The translations under genes and the position numbers were made by a program. The notes beneath the pieces are model-generated. The model made no database searches and was not told where the DNA came from. It worked only from the letters and a program-made list of their open reading frames with translations. A DNA stretch of 64,000 nucleotides from Pyrus communis. Taxonomy: Eukaryota; Streptophyta; Magnoliopsida; Rosales; Rosaceae. The stretch is from contig NC_084815.1 of assembly GCF_963583255.1 (NCBI RefSeq), forward strand, positions 17,934,807 through 17,998,806, read 5' to 3'. How positions within the stretch are numbered: the stretch's first letter is position 1; each line of letters begins with the position of its first letter. Positions 54,026 through 64,000 of the stretch are shown here, piece by piece.

Positions 54026-56223
54026 ACACTGCCCAGTCTGAAACTAAGGTACGACGAATTATAGATCTTCAGAGCATTGCTCAAAGCATACCAGATGTTT
54101 TCACTGATCTAGCTAAGGTGACAAGATCGCATATACCTGCTGCAAATGCATCTGCAAGGATAGACGTACCCCTCGTCCGCCGTAACACAGCCTAGGAAGG
54201 CTGGATCGTCCCCGAAGATAGGGAGGTCGCACCTTCTATGCGGCCTGGTACATTGGTGACTAGCCAATCATCTGCTCCGACCCTAAAGCATGGCAGACCC
54301 CTTGGTTCAAAGGATTCACAACCCCAGAAGAGGAAAATGGCACAAACTAGTGACCCTAGTTTGAATCCGACCATCGCTCACTCATTTGTTCCAACGCATA
54401 AGGTTATTCTAGATTACGATGATGTCTTAGATGAGACAATTCGACATTCCGATAATCGTGAGATTTTGGTCCACTACGCAATATTGGATGAGGTTTGGAA
54501 TCGAAATGAGATGATCGTCGATGATGTATTTGCGTACACAGTAGCTACTGACATCATGCTTAGCGATGACATTAAACCACGTTCTGTTGATGAATGTCAA
54601 CGTAGAATAGATTGGTCAAACTAGAAATAAGCAATCCAGGTCGAACTTGATTCGCTTGCGAAACGTAAGGTGTTTAGACCTATAGATCCTACTCCACCAC
54701 ATGTGAAACCCGTGGATTACAAGTGGGTTTTCGTGAGAAAAGTAATGAGAATAATTAAACAATGCGATACAAAACACGCCTCATAGTGCAAGGCTTCTCT
54801 CAGCATCCTTGGATTGATTATGAGGAGACGTATTCCCCCATAATGGACGTCATAACGATCCGTTACCTTATTAGTTTGGTAGTTTCCAAAAAAACAAAAT
54901 ATACAGCTTATGGACGTGATTACTATGTATTTCTATGATGATCTAGATACAGAAATCTACATAAAAGTTCCAGAAGGACATCCATTGACTGGTTCAAATA
55001 GTTCTAGACCACGAAACACTCTTTATTAGATTGAGAATATCACTCTACGGATTGAAACAATCAGGGTGGATGTGGTATAATCGTCTGAGTGAATATTTGA
55101 CAAGTTAGGGTTATGTCAATAATGAATTATGCCCATACATGTTCATAAAGAAGTCACATTCCAGATTTGTGATTGTTGCAATTTATGTCGACGACATGAA
55201 CCTCACCGGAACTCCCGTAGAGCTTGAGGAAATTGTCGTTCACTTGAAATCGGAATTTGAGATGAAAGATCTTGGAAAAACTTAATATTGTCTCAGCCTA
55301 GAGATTGAGCATTGTTCGGATGGAATCCTAGTACATCAATCGAACTACACCTAAAAGGTGTTGCGATGCTTTAATGAGGATAAAGCGAAGCCTTCGAGTA
55401 CTTCTATGGTCGTTCAGACTCTAAATGCTAAATGAGATCCCTGCCGTCCAAAGAAGGGTGAGGAAAAGATTTTGGAGCCTGAAGTTCCATACCTTCATGC
55501 AATTGGGGCTTTATTGTACTTGGCTCAATGCACTAGACCCGATATCTCCTTCGCTGTTAATCTTTTGGCTAGATACAGCAATGCGCCCACACATAGACAC
55601 TGGAATGGTGTTAAAGACATTTCCTGCTACCTCAAGGGTACGATAGATTTGGACTTGTTCTACACCTATGAATCCCCGAGAGGAGCCGCTGCCCCTCTCG
55701 GTTTTCGGGTTGATTCCCGCCTTGTTAATTACGTAAATGTTGGATATCTGTCTGACCCACATAGGGCACATTCTCAAACGGGCTATGTCTTTACTGTTGG
55801 AGACATCGTTATATCTTGGAGGTCTACCAAGCAAATGCTAGTTGCAACTTCTTCGAACCATGCTGAGATCCTCGCTCTGCATAAATCATCGAGTAAGTGC
55901 TTTTGGTTGAGAGCAGTTATGGAATATATTCAAAGCACTAGTGGTCTTACTTTCATCGTTGACCTTCCTACGACGATCTTTGAAGACAATGCAACATGTA
56001 TCGAGCAGTTAGAGAAGGCATACATCAAGGGAGACAACACCAAGCACATAGCGCCGATGTTCTTTTTTTCTCACCAGCAACAATAGCATCAGAACATTGA
56101 AGTCAAGCAAATCCGTTCCCAGGAAAACATGGCCAATCTCTTTACCAAGTCATTGCCCAAGTCTACTTTTCAAAAGCTCATCCAAGGAATCAGTATGCGT
56201 AAATTATCTGAGTTGAATTGCTA
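54026..56223 (+). pseudogene. Copia 4 reverse transcriptase and RNase H
   Basis: Broken frames read PVDYKWVF near 54714, YIKVPEG near 54957, RLSLYGLKQSGWMWYNRLSE-like sequence near 55030-55095, and the intact active-site motif IYVDDMNLTGT at about 55179-55211. Next come ALLYLAQCTRPDISFAVNLL and ARYSNAPTHRHWNGVK, then RNase H (HSQTGYVFTVGDIVISWRST, VATSSNHAEILALHKSS). The end IEVKQIRSQENMANLFTKSL is at 56096-56160. Relative to Copia 1, the RNase H has an extra insert (ESPRGAAAPLGFRVDS-like). Stops and shifts make it inactive. Confidence 0.85.
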
Positions 56224-56655
56224 GAAGTTCTCTTATTTGGAAGTTATGTATAACTCAGGGGGGAGTATCCTGATGCATACTCACTTGATCTTAATGTACC
56301 ATTTTTCCTATGATTAGGAGCATTTTTCCTGCTGGGTTTTTGCTACCTAACGAGGTTTTGATGAGGCACCCATCCTGGGATGATCATACTCCGTTGAGTT
56401 CATTACTTTAGTCGTGTTTGACGTTTGTTTTAGACATTATGCATACTTCTCGCTTTTCTCCTTAGTTTATGGGTTTTCACCTACCTTAGGTCTTACCATA
56501 GTAAGGTTTTGTGAGTTTTACTACCAATGCATACTTTCTTTAAATTTGAGACTCTCATTCGCCCGTTGTGCCGCCGAATTCATCAACTTTTCTACCTTAT
56601 CTGTTGAAGATCTGATGCGATGTTTTGTTTGAGTATTTACACACCCAAGGGGGAG

Positions 56656-56916
56656 TGTTGCAGTCATATTTAGAATAGGAATGTGATTGTATAAATCCTA
56701 GTGTATCTAGGGATATCTTTGAATATTCCCTTTAGTAGTTAATAACCTATTAGAGTTGTAATCCTAAAAAGGTAAGGATTTAACCTATCCTACTACTATA
56801 AATAAAGGCACAATAGGGTGATACAACACACACCTCACAATTAAATCTCTCTTCTCTCTCTTATTGCCACCGGCCTCCCCCCCTCTTTATTCCCTTAGAA
56901 TAGTTCAGTCAAATAA
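56656..56916 (+). repeat. 3' LTR of Copia 4
   Basis: Pairs with 44702-44973; starts TGTTGCAGTCATATTTAG, ends ACTTACAACA. Confidence 0.9.
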
Positions 56917-58068
56917 ACTTACAACATATGTCAAAGTTTTAACTTTTTGTAGTGGGTGGAATTATAATGTTGGCGGGGAAATAGGACAATGCAGTAGGTC
57001 TAACACCACTCAATTGCATATGTATATTGATGAGGCATTTATAGCAACTGAGTTTTCTATTAAAAAATAAAAAAATAAAATAAAATAAACCTCTACACTT
57101 GAAACCAGCAGGACGATCAACAGTGTTACAACATCTGGGAACCAGCTAAGGTTCTGGGTTATCCTTAGCAATATTCGAAAACATCACATACGGCACAAAA
57201 ACAGCTAGGTTTATGGGCTATCCTTTTTACTTGGCTGTAACAATCAACGGAAACTGCAACAATTTCATCATGTGCTGCTGAAGCACAGGGCACCAACTTC
57301 CGATTCTCGGCATAAATTAGTTAAATGAAGTATTGTCGAGAATTGCAAGAAACGCTACAAGGCAAAAATGTACTTCATTGGAGCTTCCATTTCTTCAATG
57401 CAATGCAAAAAACACTTCTTGACTTCCTACTTTTATGCAATAATAGGCAGCTCAAAAGATATGTGTTTTACATAAAGGATGAGATAATGTATTTTACAAA
57501 CAGAGAGATGAAGATTGTGAATAGAAGAAAGAGTGAGGTAAACTACATTTATGCCCATGCATTTAATTGAAATCTCATTTTTGGACTAAATTTGCTAATG
57601 GACTAAACAAAAAGGGTTTAAATCTTTTTTTTTTTTACCACGAGGGCTATCTTCCGATTACCTTGTCACCACAGAAACCATTTATCTTATTAGGCCTAAG
57701 AGTATTATGCTTGTCATTGTATGTACATTGTTTATAATTGGATATTCTAGTTAAATTATTAGCTCATGGCTATATGATTAATCTATTTAGAAAATAGAGG
57801 GAGCTATTAATAACACTCCAAAAAGGTTTAACGTTTGAATAATAGTTCTTGTTTTGCACTCTTTGAAATATAGTTCCTCTAGTGATGATTTTTCTTATGT
57901 TTGTATGGGAAACTTTTAAGTTACAAGGGATTTGCAAGTTCTTATTTTGAACGTATCATCAACAAATCTCTCATGTATGTTTTTATAATGCTCATATAGA
58001 AAATTTTGTAATCCTCCTATCAACAATTTGTTATTCATGTCTTCATAACTTGACACCTATATATCTCT
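56917..58068. repeat. Host stretch with copy D of a 0.6-kb direct duplication
   Basis: From about 57302 (ATTCTCGGCATAAATTAG) to about 57893 the sequence recurs at 62760-63345, including CTTCATTGGAGCTTCCATTT and TACCACGAGGGCTATCTTCC. The block contains the dispersed repeat also seen inverted at 27836-27945. No gene is recognised at 56917-57300 or 57894-58068; the open frame at 57325-57570 is not conserved in the second copy. Confidence 0.6.
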
Positions 58069-58489
58069 TGGGATCACAGTCGAAGTGTGCAACTAAGATG
58101 TAATCTTAGAGTAAGTGATTGTTTATGTCGTGTGTCACTATCTCATAGGGTAGATGAAATGGATGGTTAGATTTACATGATGTAAGGAGAGAATATTTCA
58201 TTCTCTCTTTTCTCTCTAATGGTATTATGGTGCACAATGTGTACGTGTAAATGTGATGAATACAGAAGCCTTTCCTCCATTTTTCTTCTCTTTGCAACTT
58301 TCTCTCAAATTCCAGAATTCATAATCTCCAATTATCATTGATTGATTTCATATATAAGATAATTGTCTTATGAATGTTAACATGGTATCAGATCCAAGTT
58401 TGATCAATTGATGATGGGCGTTTGGATCTATGAAAAAACTACCAAGAAACTCGAAATTGAGCTTGATTTGTTTGTGATCTGAGTCTAAA

Positions 58490-59476
58490 ATGGCAGGATC
58501 TAGTAGTAGCGAGTTAAGAGCACCGATCTTCAATGGCGATAACTATGAGTTTTGGAGTATAAGGATGAAAACTATTTTCAAGTTTCACAGGTTGTGGGAT
58601 CTTGTTGAAAAAGGGCTTGAGAGCTCAAATTTGAAGAAGGGTGATGAATCAGATATGAAGAAGAAAGAAATAGAAGAATCAAGCAGTGCAGGGAAGATGA
58701 CTTTCACAGAGAGACTCATGAAGGATGCTAAAGCTCTAGATCTGATTCAGGGAGTAGTCTCAGATGAGATATTCCTCAGAATCTCTCATAAAGAAACCTC
58801 AAAAGGTGTATGGGATATTCTGCAGCAAGAATACCATGGTGATAAATAGGTTAGAAGTGTTAAATTGCCAGGTCTTCGTAGAGAATTTGAATATACAAGA
58901 ATGAAGGATGATGATTCACTTTCTGTCTATCTTACAAAATTGTTTGATCTGATAAATCAAATGCGAAGCTATGGAATGATGGTTCAAAAATTTCATATTA
59001 GTTTGCCTTTAACATATGATTCTATTTGTTCTGTTATTCAGCATTCGAAGGATTTAGATGTGATTGAAGTGCAAAAAGTTATTGCTTCCTTAAAGAGTTT
59101 TGAATTAAGGCTAGATAGGCATTCTGGGAACAAAACTGAGAGGGCATTTTCTAGTCTTAATGTAAATCCTAAGCCAATTAAATTCTCTAAGAATCAAAAT
59201 ACAAAATACCAGAAGAATTGGAAGGCAGAAAGCAAAAAGTGGGATAACAGATCCATTGATGGTGCTAGAAATCCTTGCAAGCATTGTGACAAGCTTCATT
59301 TTGGTGAGTGTCGATTCAAATGCAAGCTAAAGGGTTATAACTGTGACAAGTTTGGGCACATTGCAAGAGAATGCAAAAGCAAAAAACTAATGCAGCAACT
59401 CAATTATGCCACTCAAGTTGAATCTACACCAATTATGTTTTATGCTAGTGATAATGTTAATGCTAGTGTAAAGTAA
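58490..59476 (+). pseudogene. Copia 3 gag
   Basis: It starts MAGSSSSELRAPIFNGDNYE at 58490. A single in-frame TAG at 58847-58849 interrupts YHGDK-VRSVKLPGLRREFE, where relatives have glutamine. It continues with DDDSLSVYLTKLFDLINQMR and a zinc knuckle C-x2-D-KFGHIAREC (second cysteine changed to D context, CDKFGHIAREC retaining HC). It ends before the protease. Confidence 0.8.
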
Positions 59477-60560
59477 TCATATGATAGGTAGAGAAGATTT
59501 GCTTGTTGATATTGATAAAAATATGACAACAAAGGTTGAGATGGGAACTAGACAGCTTGTTGATGTAACTGGCAAAGGAAATCGAGTAGTTGAAACCAAA
59601 ATGGGCAAAAGATACATCAAAAAAGTAATGCATGTGCCTGGATTGAAAGAAAATCTTCGTAATGTGGGTCAAATGATGGAGCATGGCTACTTCTTGATAA
59701 TTGGAGACAATAAGGTTGAAATGTATGATGACTGTTCTTTCTCAAATATGGTTGCAAAGGTGCCAATGAAGGGAAATAGAAGTTTTCCAATGAAGCTGCA
59801 GTCTGGAATTCATATTGCTTTTAAGGCAAGTGTATGTCAATCTACTCTCATATAGCACAAAAGATTGGGACACTTGAATATGGGCAGTTTGAAACTATGC
59901 AAGAACAAGAAATAGTGGTGGGATTACTAGAAAGCAAAGCCATTAAAGGATTGTGTGAAGGCTGTGTTCTTGGTAAACAATGCAGAGAAGCATTTCCAAG
60001 GGAAGAACTAATAGAGCATTAACTCCTTTGGAGCTTGTACACACTGACATCTGTGGTCTAATGCAGACAACTATAAAGGCTGGGAATAAATATTTTCTCA
60101 CCTTTGTAGATGACTACACAAGAATGTGTTGGGTTTACTTCTTAAGATATAAGTCTGAAGTGCTCAATGTGTTTAAAAAGTTTAAAGCTACTTGGAATTG
60201 CAGAGTGGTTACAAACTGAAGAAGCTTAGAAGTGACAAAAGGGGAGATTACACTTCAATGGAGTTTAACAAGTTCTATGAGGACTTAGGCATGAAGAAAC
60301 AGCTCACTACTCCATATACACCACAGCAAAATGGTGTAGCAGAAAGAAAGAAGAGGACCATAGTGGAAATGGCTAAGTGTCTTATGCTGGAGAAGAAGAT
60401 TCCACTTGAATTTTAGGCTGAGGCAATTAATACCTCTATGGACATTCTGAATAGATGTCCAACTAAGGCTTTGAATAAGAAAACACCATTTGAAGCATAT
60501 AGTGGGAGGAAACCAAGGATTAAGCATCTAAAAGTGTTTGGTTCAATGTAGAGTATACCA
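59477..60560 (+). pseudogene. Copia 3 protease remnant and integrase
   Basis: Pieces at 59481-59855 (MHVPGLKENLRNVGQMMEHG) are the region after the protease site. Integrase follows: [14 protein letters not shown] (59834-60022), [35 protein letters not shown] (59980-60219), KKLRSDKRGDYTSMEF and TPQQNGVAERKKRTIVEMAK (60192-60416). A TAG at 60414-60416 stands where relatives have tryptophan. The protease catalytic site itself is lost between gag and 59481. Confidence 0.8.
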
Positions 60561-62400
60561 AGTCAACAGAGACAGAAATTGAATTTGGCTAGTACAAGGT
60601 GTATTTTCTTGAGGTATGGTAGCTATAAGAAAGGGTACAAGTTGTATAACAGTGAGACTAGGAAAGTAAATGTTTCCAAAGACGTTGTATTCAATGAAAA
60701 TTCATGTTGGGACTGGAATAAACAGAAAGAAATGAGTGTTAGTATCTCAATCTCTGAGATAACAGAAGAAGATCAAAGTTGTGAAGGGAGTTCTTGTGAT
60801 CCTGAAGCACAGTGTGTAGCAACTGAAGATTGTGATTTGCTAAGTTCAAATACTGAGATCATTGATCAAAGGGGAATGGCAGGTCCATAGGTTGTTAATC
60901 ACACTTCTCTCAAGTTCAAGATCATTGCAGAAATGTATGAGAAATATAACTTGTGTATTACTGAAATTGAAAACTTTAAAGAAGTTGCCAAGGATGAATC
61001 ACGGCAAAAGGCTATGGAAAATGAAATTTCAATGATTGAGAAGAACAACACTTGGGAATTAGTTGATAAGCCATTTGATAAACCAGTTATTGGTGTTAAA
61101 TAGGTCTATAAGACTAAGTTAAACTTAGATGGATCTATGCAGAAAAACAAGGTAAGGTTGGTGGCAAGGGGTTACTCTCATAAACCTGGAGTAGACTTCA
61201 ATGAAACATTTGCCCATGTGGCAAGGCTTGACACCATTTGAACATTGGTGGCACTTGGTGCACAGAAATGCTAGAAATTGTTCCAATTGGTTGTAAAGTC
61301 AGCATTTCTTAATGAAATGTTGAATGAGCAAGTGTATGTAGACCAACCACCTGGTTTTGTGAAACAACACAAAGAGGACAAAGTGTATAAACTCAAGAAA
61401 GCACTATATGGTCTGAAGCAAGTTCCAAGAACTTGGTATGAAGAAATAAATTCCTACTTGACTAAAGCTGGTTTTCACAGAAGCCCTAATGAAGCAACAT
61501 TGTATATCAAGATATCTGAAAGTTGCATTCTCATTGTGTCACTATATGTAGATGATATTATCTACGCATGAAGTTTAAAAGAGATGGTGTCTTAGTTTAA
61601 AGCTGAGATGATGGGGTAGTATGAGATGACTGATCTAGGATCACTTCATCATTTTCTGGGTCTTGGAGTATTGTAAACATAATCCTGCATTTTCTTACAC
61701 TAGAAGAAATATGCAAAAACATTGCTAGATAAGTTTGGGCTTAGAGATTGCAAATATATTGCAGCTCCCTTAGTTGTGAATGAGAAACTCACAAAGGTTT
61801 ATGGAAGTGAGTTGGTAGATGAAACCCTATATAGACAAATAGTTGGAAGCTTTCTATACTTAACAGCAACTAAGCCAAACATTATGTTTGATGCAAGCTT
61901 ATTGGCTAGATTCATGCACAATCCTACCAAGAAGCATATAGGGACAGCTAAAAGGGTCCTAAGATACATACAAAGCACATTGAACTATGGGATTACCTAT
62001 AAGAAAGGAAAATGAGCAGTGTTAATTGGTTATTGTGATAGTGATTGGGCTGGAAGTGAAGATGACATGAGGAGTACATTTGGTTATGCCTTTAATCTTG
62101 GCTCTGGTGTGTTTTCTTGGGCCTCAACAAGCAAAGCAGTGTAGCTCTTTCAACTGCAGTGGCAGAATATATTAGTGCTCAAGCCATCTAGCTAAGATTT
62201 TTTCTTTCTAATTTTGGTGAAGAACAAGTAGAACCAACTTAACTGCTGTGTGACAACACTTCGGCTATACTATAACTAAGAATCTTATTCATCATCACAA
62301 AACCAGACACATAAATACGAGGTTCAATTTCATTCAACATGTTCTTCAAGATGGTGAGATTGATCTGCTATGTTGTAAGACTGAAGAACAGGTTGCAGAT
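60561..62400 (+). pseudogene. Copia 3 linker, reverse transcriptase and RNase H
   Basis: The linker is at 60579-60890. The reverse transcriptase begins near NTWELVDKP (about 61045) and includes [38 protein letters not shown] and the active site [10 protein letters not shown] (61278-61571). It is followed by ATKPNIMFDASLLARFMHNP (61722-62015) and RNase H words YCDSDWAGSEDDMRSTFGYA and GSGVFSWAS near 62033-62130. In-frame stops occur at tryptophan, glutamine and arginine positions. Compared with relatives LDVKSAFLN, the catalytic aspartate reads V (LVVKSAFLN). Confidence 0.8.
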
Positions 62401-62759
62401 AATTTCAGCATAACACTTAGAAGCGAATGTTGGTGTGTAAGTGTAATTGCTGAAATTGTAGAGAGATTAAGTCTAAAACTCAATTTTAATGTAAGCCCTT
62501 GGATCACAATCCAAGTGTCAGCTAAGATGTAATCTTAGAGTAAGTGATCATTTATGTCGTGTGTCACTATCTCATAGGGTAGATAAAATGGATAGTTAGA
62601 TATACATGATGTAATGAGAGAATATTTCATTCTCTCTCTTCTCTCTAACGGTATTATGGTGCACAGTGCGTGCGTGTGAATGTGATGAATACATAAGCCT
62701 TTCCTCCATTTTTCTTCTCTTTGCAACTTCCTCTCAAATTCCAGAATTCATAATCTCTA

Positions 62760-63345
62760 ATTCTCAGCATAAATCAGCTAAATGAAGTACATTGCCGAGA
62801 ATTGAAAGAAAAGCTACAAGGCAAATGTACTTCATTGGAGCTTCCATTTCTTTAATGCAGTGCAGAAAACACTTCTTGACTTCTTGCTTTTACACAACAA
62901 TAGGCAACTAAAACGATATGTATTTTACAGACAGGGAGATGAAGAATGTGAATAGACGAAAGAGTGAGGTAAAATACATTTTTGCTCATGCATTTAACTA
63001 AGATTACATTTTTAGACTGAATTTGCTAACGGACTACGCCACTAGGGTTTAAATCCTAATTTTTTTACCACGAGGACTATCTTCCGATTACCTTGTCACC
63101 ACAAGGACTATTTATTCAATTATGCCTAATAGTATTATGCTTGTCATTGTATGTGCATTGTGTAAAATTCGATGTTCTAGTTAAATTATTAGCTCATTGC
63201 TATATGAATAATATGTTTAGAAAATAGAGGGAGTTAATATTAATACTCCACAAAGATTTAACGTTTGAATTATAGTTCTTATTTTGCACTCATCAAAATC
63301 TAGTTGCTCTATTATAGGACTGTATGATGATTTTGATTCATCATC
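62760..63345. repeat. Copy D' of the 0.6-kb direct duplication
   Basis: It begins ATTCTCAGCATAAATCAG immediately where the right LTR of Copia 3 is cut, with the shared word ATTCTC at the junction. It then follows 57302-57893 with many substitutions and a deletion of about 25 bp near 62925. No gene is seen. Confidence 0.7.
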
Positions 63346-63459
63346 TAACACCTTGATGTGTTCTAAATTTCTGATCCAGCCCAAATACAAAATAGTCCAA
63401 GGCCATGCAGCACACACAACAGGAGCCTTGAATAAAGGAGAATCAATAATAGTGGCTTG

Positions 63460-63630
63460 GCGCCACTTAGTACTATGGTCTAGTGGCATTCATCTTTATT
63501 TATAAGTGAGAGGTCTTAGGTTCGATTTTTGCCAAATGTGAAGTTGAACCATATTATTATGGCAAACCCATTATAAGAGATAGCCTACTCTCTCAACCCC
63601 CTTAGTGTAGTTACTATCGTTTGTTGAAAA
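63460..63630 (+). mobile_element. tRNA-derived SINE, plus strand
   Basis: A box A (TGGTCTAGTGG, 63477-63487) and box B (AGGTTCGATTTTT, about 63517-63529) are spaced as in tRNA-derived SINEs. The 3' end is GTTTGTTGAAAAA. A 12-bp target duplication AATAGTGGCTTG flanks it at 63448-63459 and 63631-63642. Length is 171 bp. It would be transcribed by RNA polymerase III and mobilised by LINE enzymes. Confidence 0.85.
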
Positions 63631-63750
63631 AATAGTGGCTTGACACATGGCAAAATGACTGATTGACAGCTACTACTTAATTTGTTTTGCAAACTGTTAT
63701 TGTTGTATGGTTTAAGTAATGTACTTGTTTAGGAAGTTAATTCAATGTTT

Positions 63751-63918
63751 TTTTTTTTGAACAAACGATATTATCTACACTAAAGGAAGGGGGTGGGCTT
63801 AGCCTTAAAATGGACTAGCAATAATGTGGTTCAAATTCGTCTTTGGCGAGAATCAAACCTAAAAGTTCTCACTAAATAAAGAGAAATATCACCGGACCAT
63901 AGCACTAAGTGGTTAGTC
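63751..63918 (-). mobile_element. tRNA-derived SINE, minus strand, same family
   Basis: On the minus strand it reads CCACTTAGTGCTATGGTCCG, then a box B GGTTTGATTCTCG, then TGTAGATAATATCGTTTGTT and an A-rich tail (T10-rich at 63749-63758 on the plus strand). The target duplication AATTCAATGTTT lies at 63739-63750 and 63919-63930. It is clearly diverged from the neighbouring plus-strand copy but colinear with it. Confidence 0.85.
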
Positions 63919-64000
63919 AATTCAATGTTTAATGTTAATTAAAGTATAATTATACCATGACTGAGATTATTAATAGAAATGAGTATCTCCCAAAATGGTA

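Larger units (their letters stand above)
44702..56916 (+). mobile_element. Copia LTR retrotransposon 4, complete and carrying nested insertions
   Basis: The LTRs lie at 44702-44973 and 56656-56916 (TGTTG-AGTCATATTTAG ... ACAACA), flanked by GATGT (44697-44701) and TATGT (56917-56921), a target duplication with one change. A polypurine tract ACACCCAAGGGGGAG (56641-56655) precedes the right LTR, so the element is on the plus strand. Gag (46585), protease and integrase (47033-48472) and reverse transcriptase with RNase H (54030-56223) are present. The coding region is split at 48473 by a solo LTR that contains a further LTR element. Its gag and linker resemble Copia 1. Confidence 0.9.
58069..62760 (+). 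mobile_element. Copia LTR retrotransposon 3, with both LTRs shortened
   Basis: Left LTR 58069-58382 and right LTR 62428-62760 share TTGGATCACA, AAGATGTAATCTTAGAGTAA and CTTTCCTCCATTTTTCTTCT. The left lacks about 75 bp of its start (present at 62428-62502). The right lacks about 60 bp of its end (present at 58330-58382). A primer-binding site TGGTATCAGATCC (58383-58395) follows the left LTR. Coding remnants run on the plus strand in Copia order. No target duplication is possible to define because both outer ends are lost. Gag is closest to Copia 2. Confidence 0.85.

Noticed and set aside
1..64000. tRNA genes
   Set aside because: Box A and B words were found only in SINE-like contexts; no cloverleaf with intact acceptor stem was recognised by eye.

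Overview
The window is plant nuclear DNA. It has short exons with GT-AG introns, long AT-rich intergenic stretches and a dense layering of LTR retrotransposons, hAT-like elements, MITEs and SINEs. The element families, including a Cassandra-type TRIM with a 5S-rRNA-like LTR, and the gene sequences fit a woody eudicot, possibly Rosaceae. That assignment is a family-level impression and was not tested. There are no bacterial genes, operons or CRISPR arrays. Only one host gene looks intact: a Yellow Stripe-Like (YSL) metal-nicotianamine transporter at about 17.1-19.9 kb, plus strand.

Layout. 0-2.1 kb: exon remnants on the minus strand, one resembling the kinetochore protein SKA2. 2.1-8.6 kb: MITEs, a 1.95-kb hAT-like element with an 8-bp target duplication and a nested fold-back, and short tandem duplications. 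7.3-15.7 kb: a direct duplication of about 1.35-1.45 kb whose two copies flank a truncated minus-strand Copia element; each copy carries the same hAT-like element. 16.8-20.0 kb: the YSL gene. 20.2-27.05 kb: the 3' exons of a TPR-family (HLB1-like) gene on the minus strand, one coding exon of which is split by a complete 5.85-kb Copia element; that Copia element carries a solo and a complete Cassandra TRIM. 28.1-33.2 kb: a region with TIR-like ends holding a broken acyl desaturase fragment and a 2.36-kb solo LTR. 33.6-44.4 kb: a complete but decayed 10.8-kb Gypsy element of Tat-like organisation with a second RNase H and a captured fragment of the RNA polymerase II subunit gene NRPB3. 44.7-56.9 kb: a Copia element split by a solo LTR, itself split by a non-autonomous LTR element (three nested layers). 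57.3-63.3 kb: another Copia element flanked by a direct duplication of about 0.6 kb. 63.46-63.92 kb: two tRNA-derived SINEs in opposite orientation.

How it fits together. The YSL gene is the only apparent functional unit; it would move Fe(II)- or other metal-nicotianamine complexes across a membrane. Everything else is mobile DNA or gene debris produced by it: an exon interrupted by a retrotransposon, gene fragments inside transposons, and two tandem duplications whose breakpoints lie inside Copia elements. Element boundaries below rest on terminal TG..CA or TIR sequences plus target-site duplications read by eye. Protein identities rest on remembered family motifs, not on a search. I did not find an undescribed biological system. 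The best leads are the NRPB3 capture, the 96-nt in-frame YSL intron, the interrupted HLB1-like exon, a cluster of CATGCA (RY) motifs upstream of a TATA box in a solo LTR, and the paired TE-anchored duplications.
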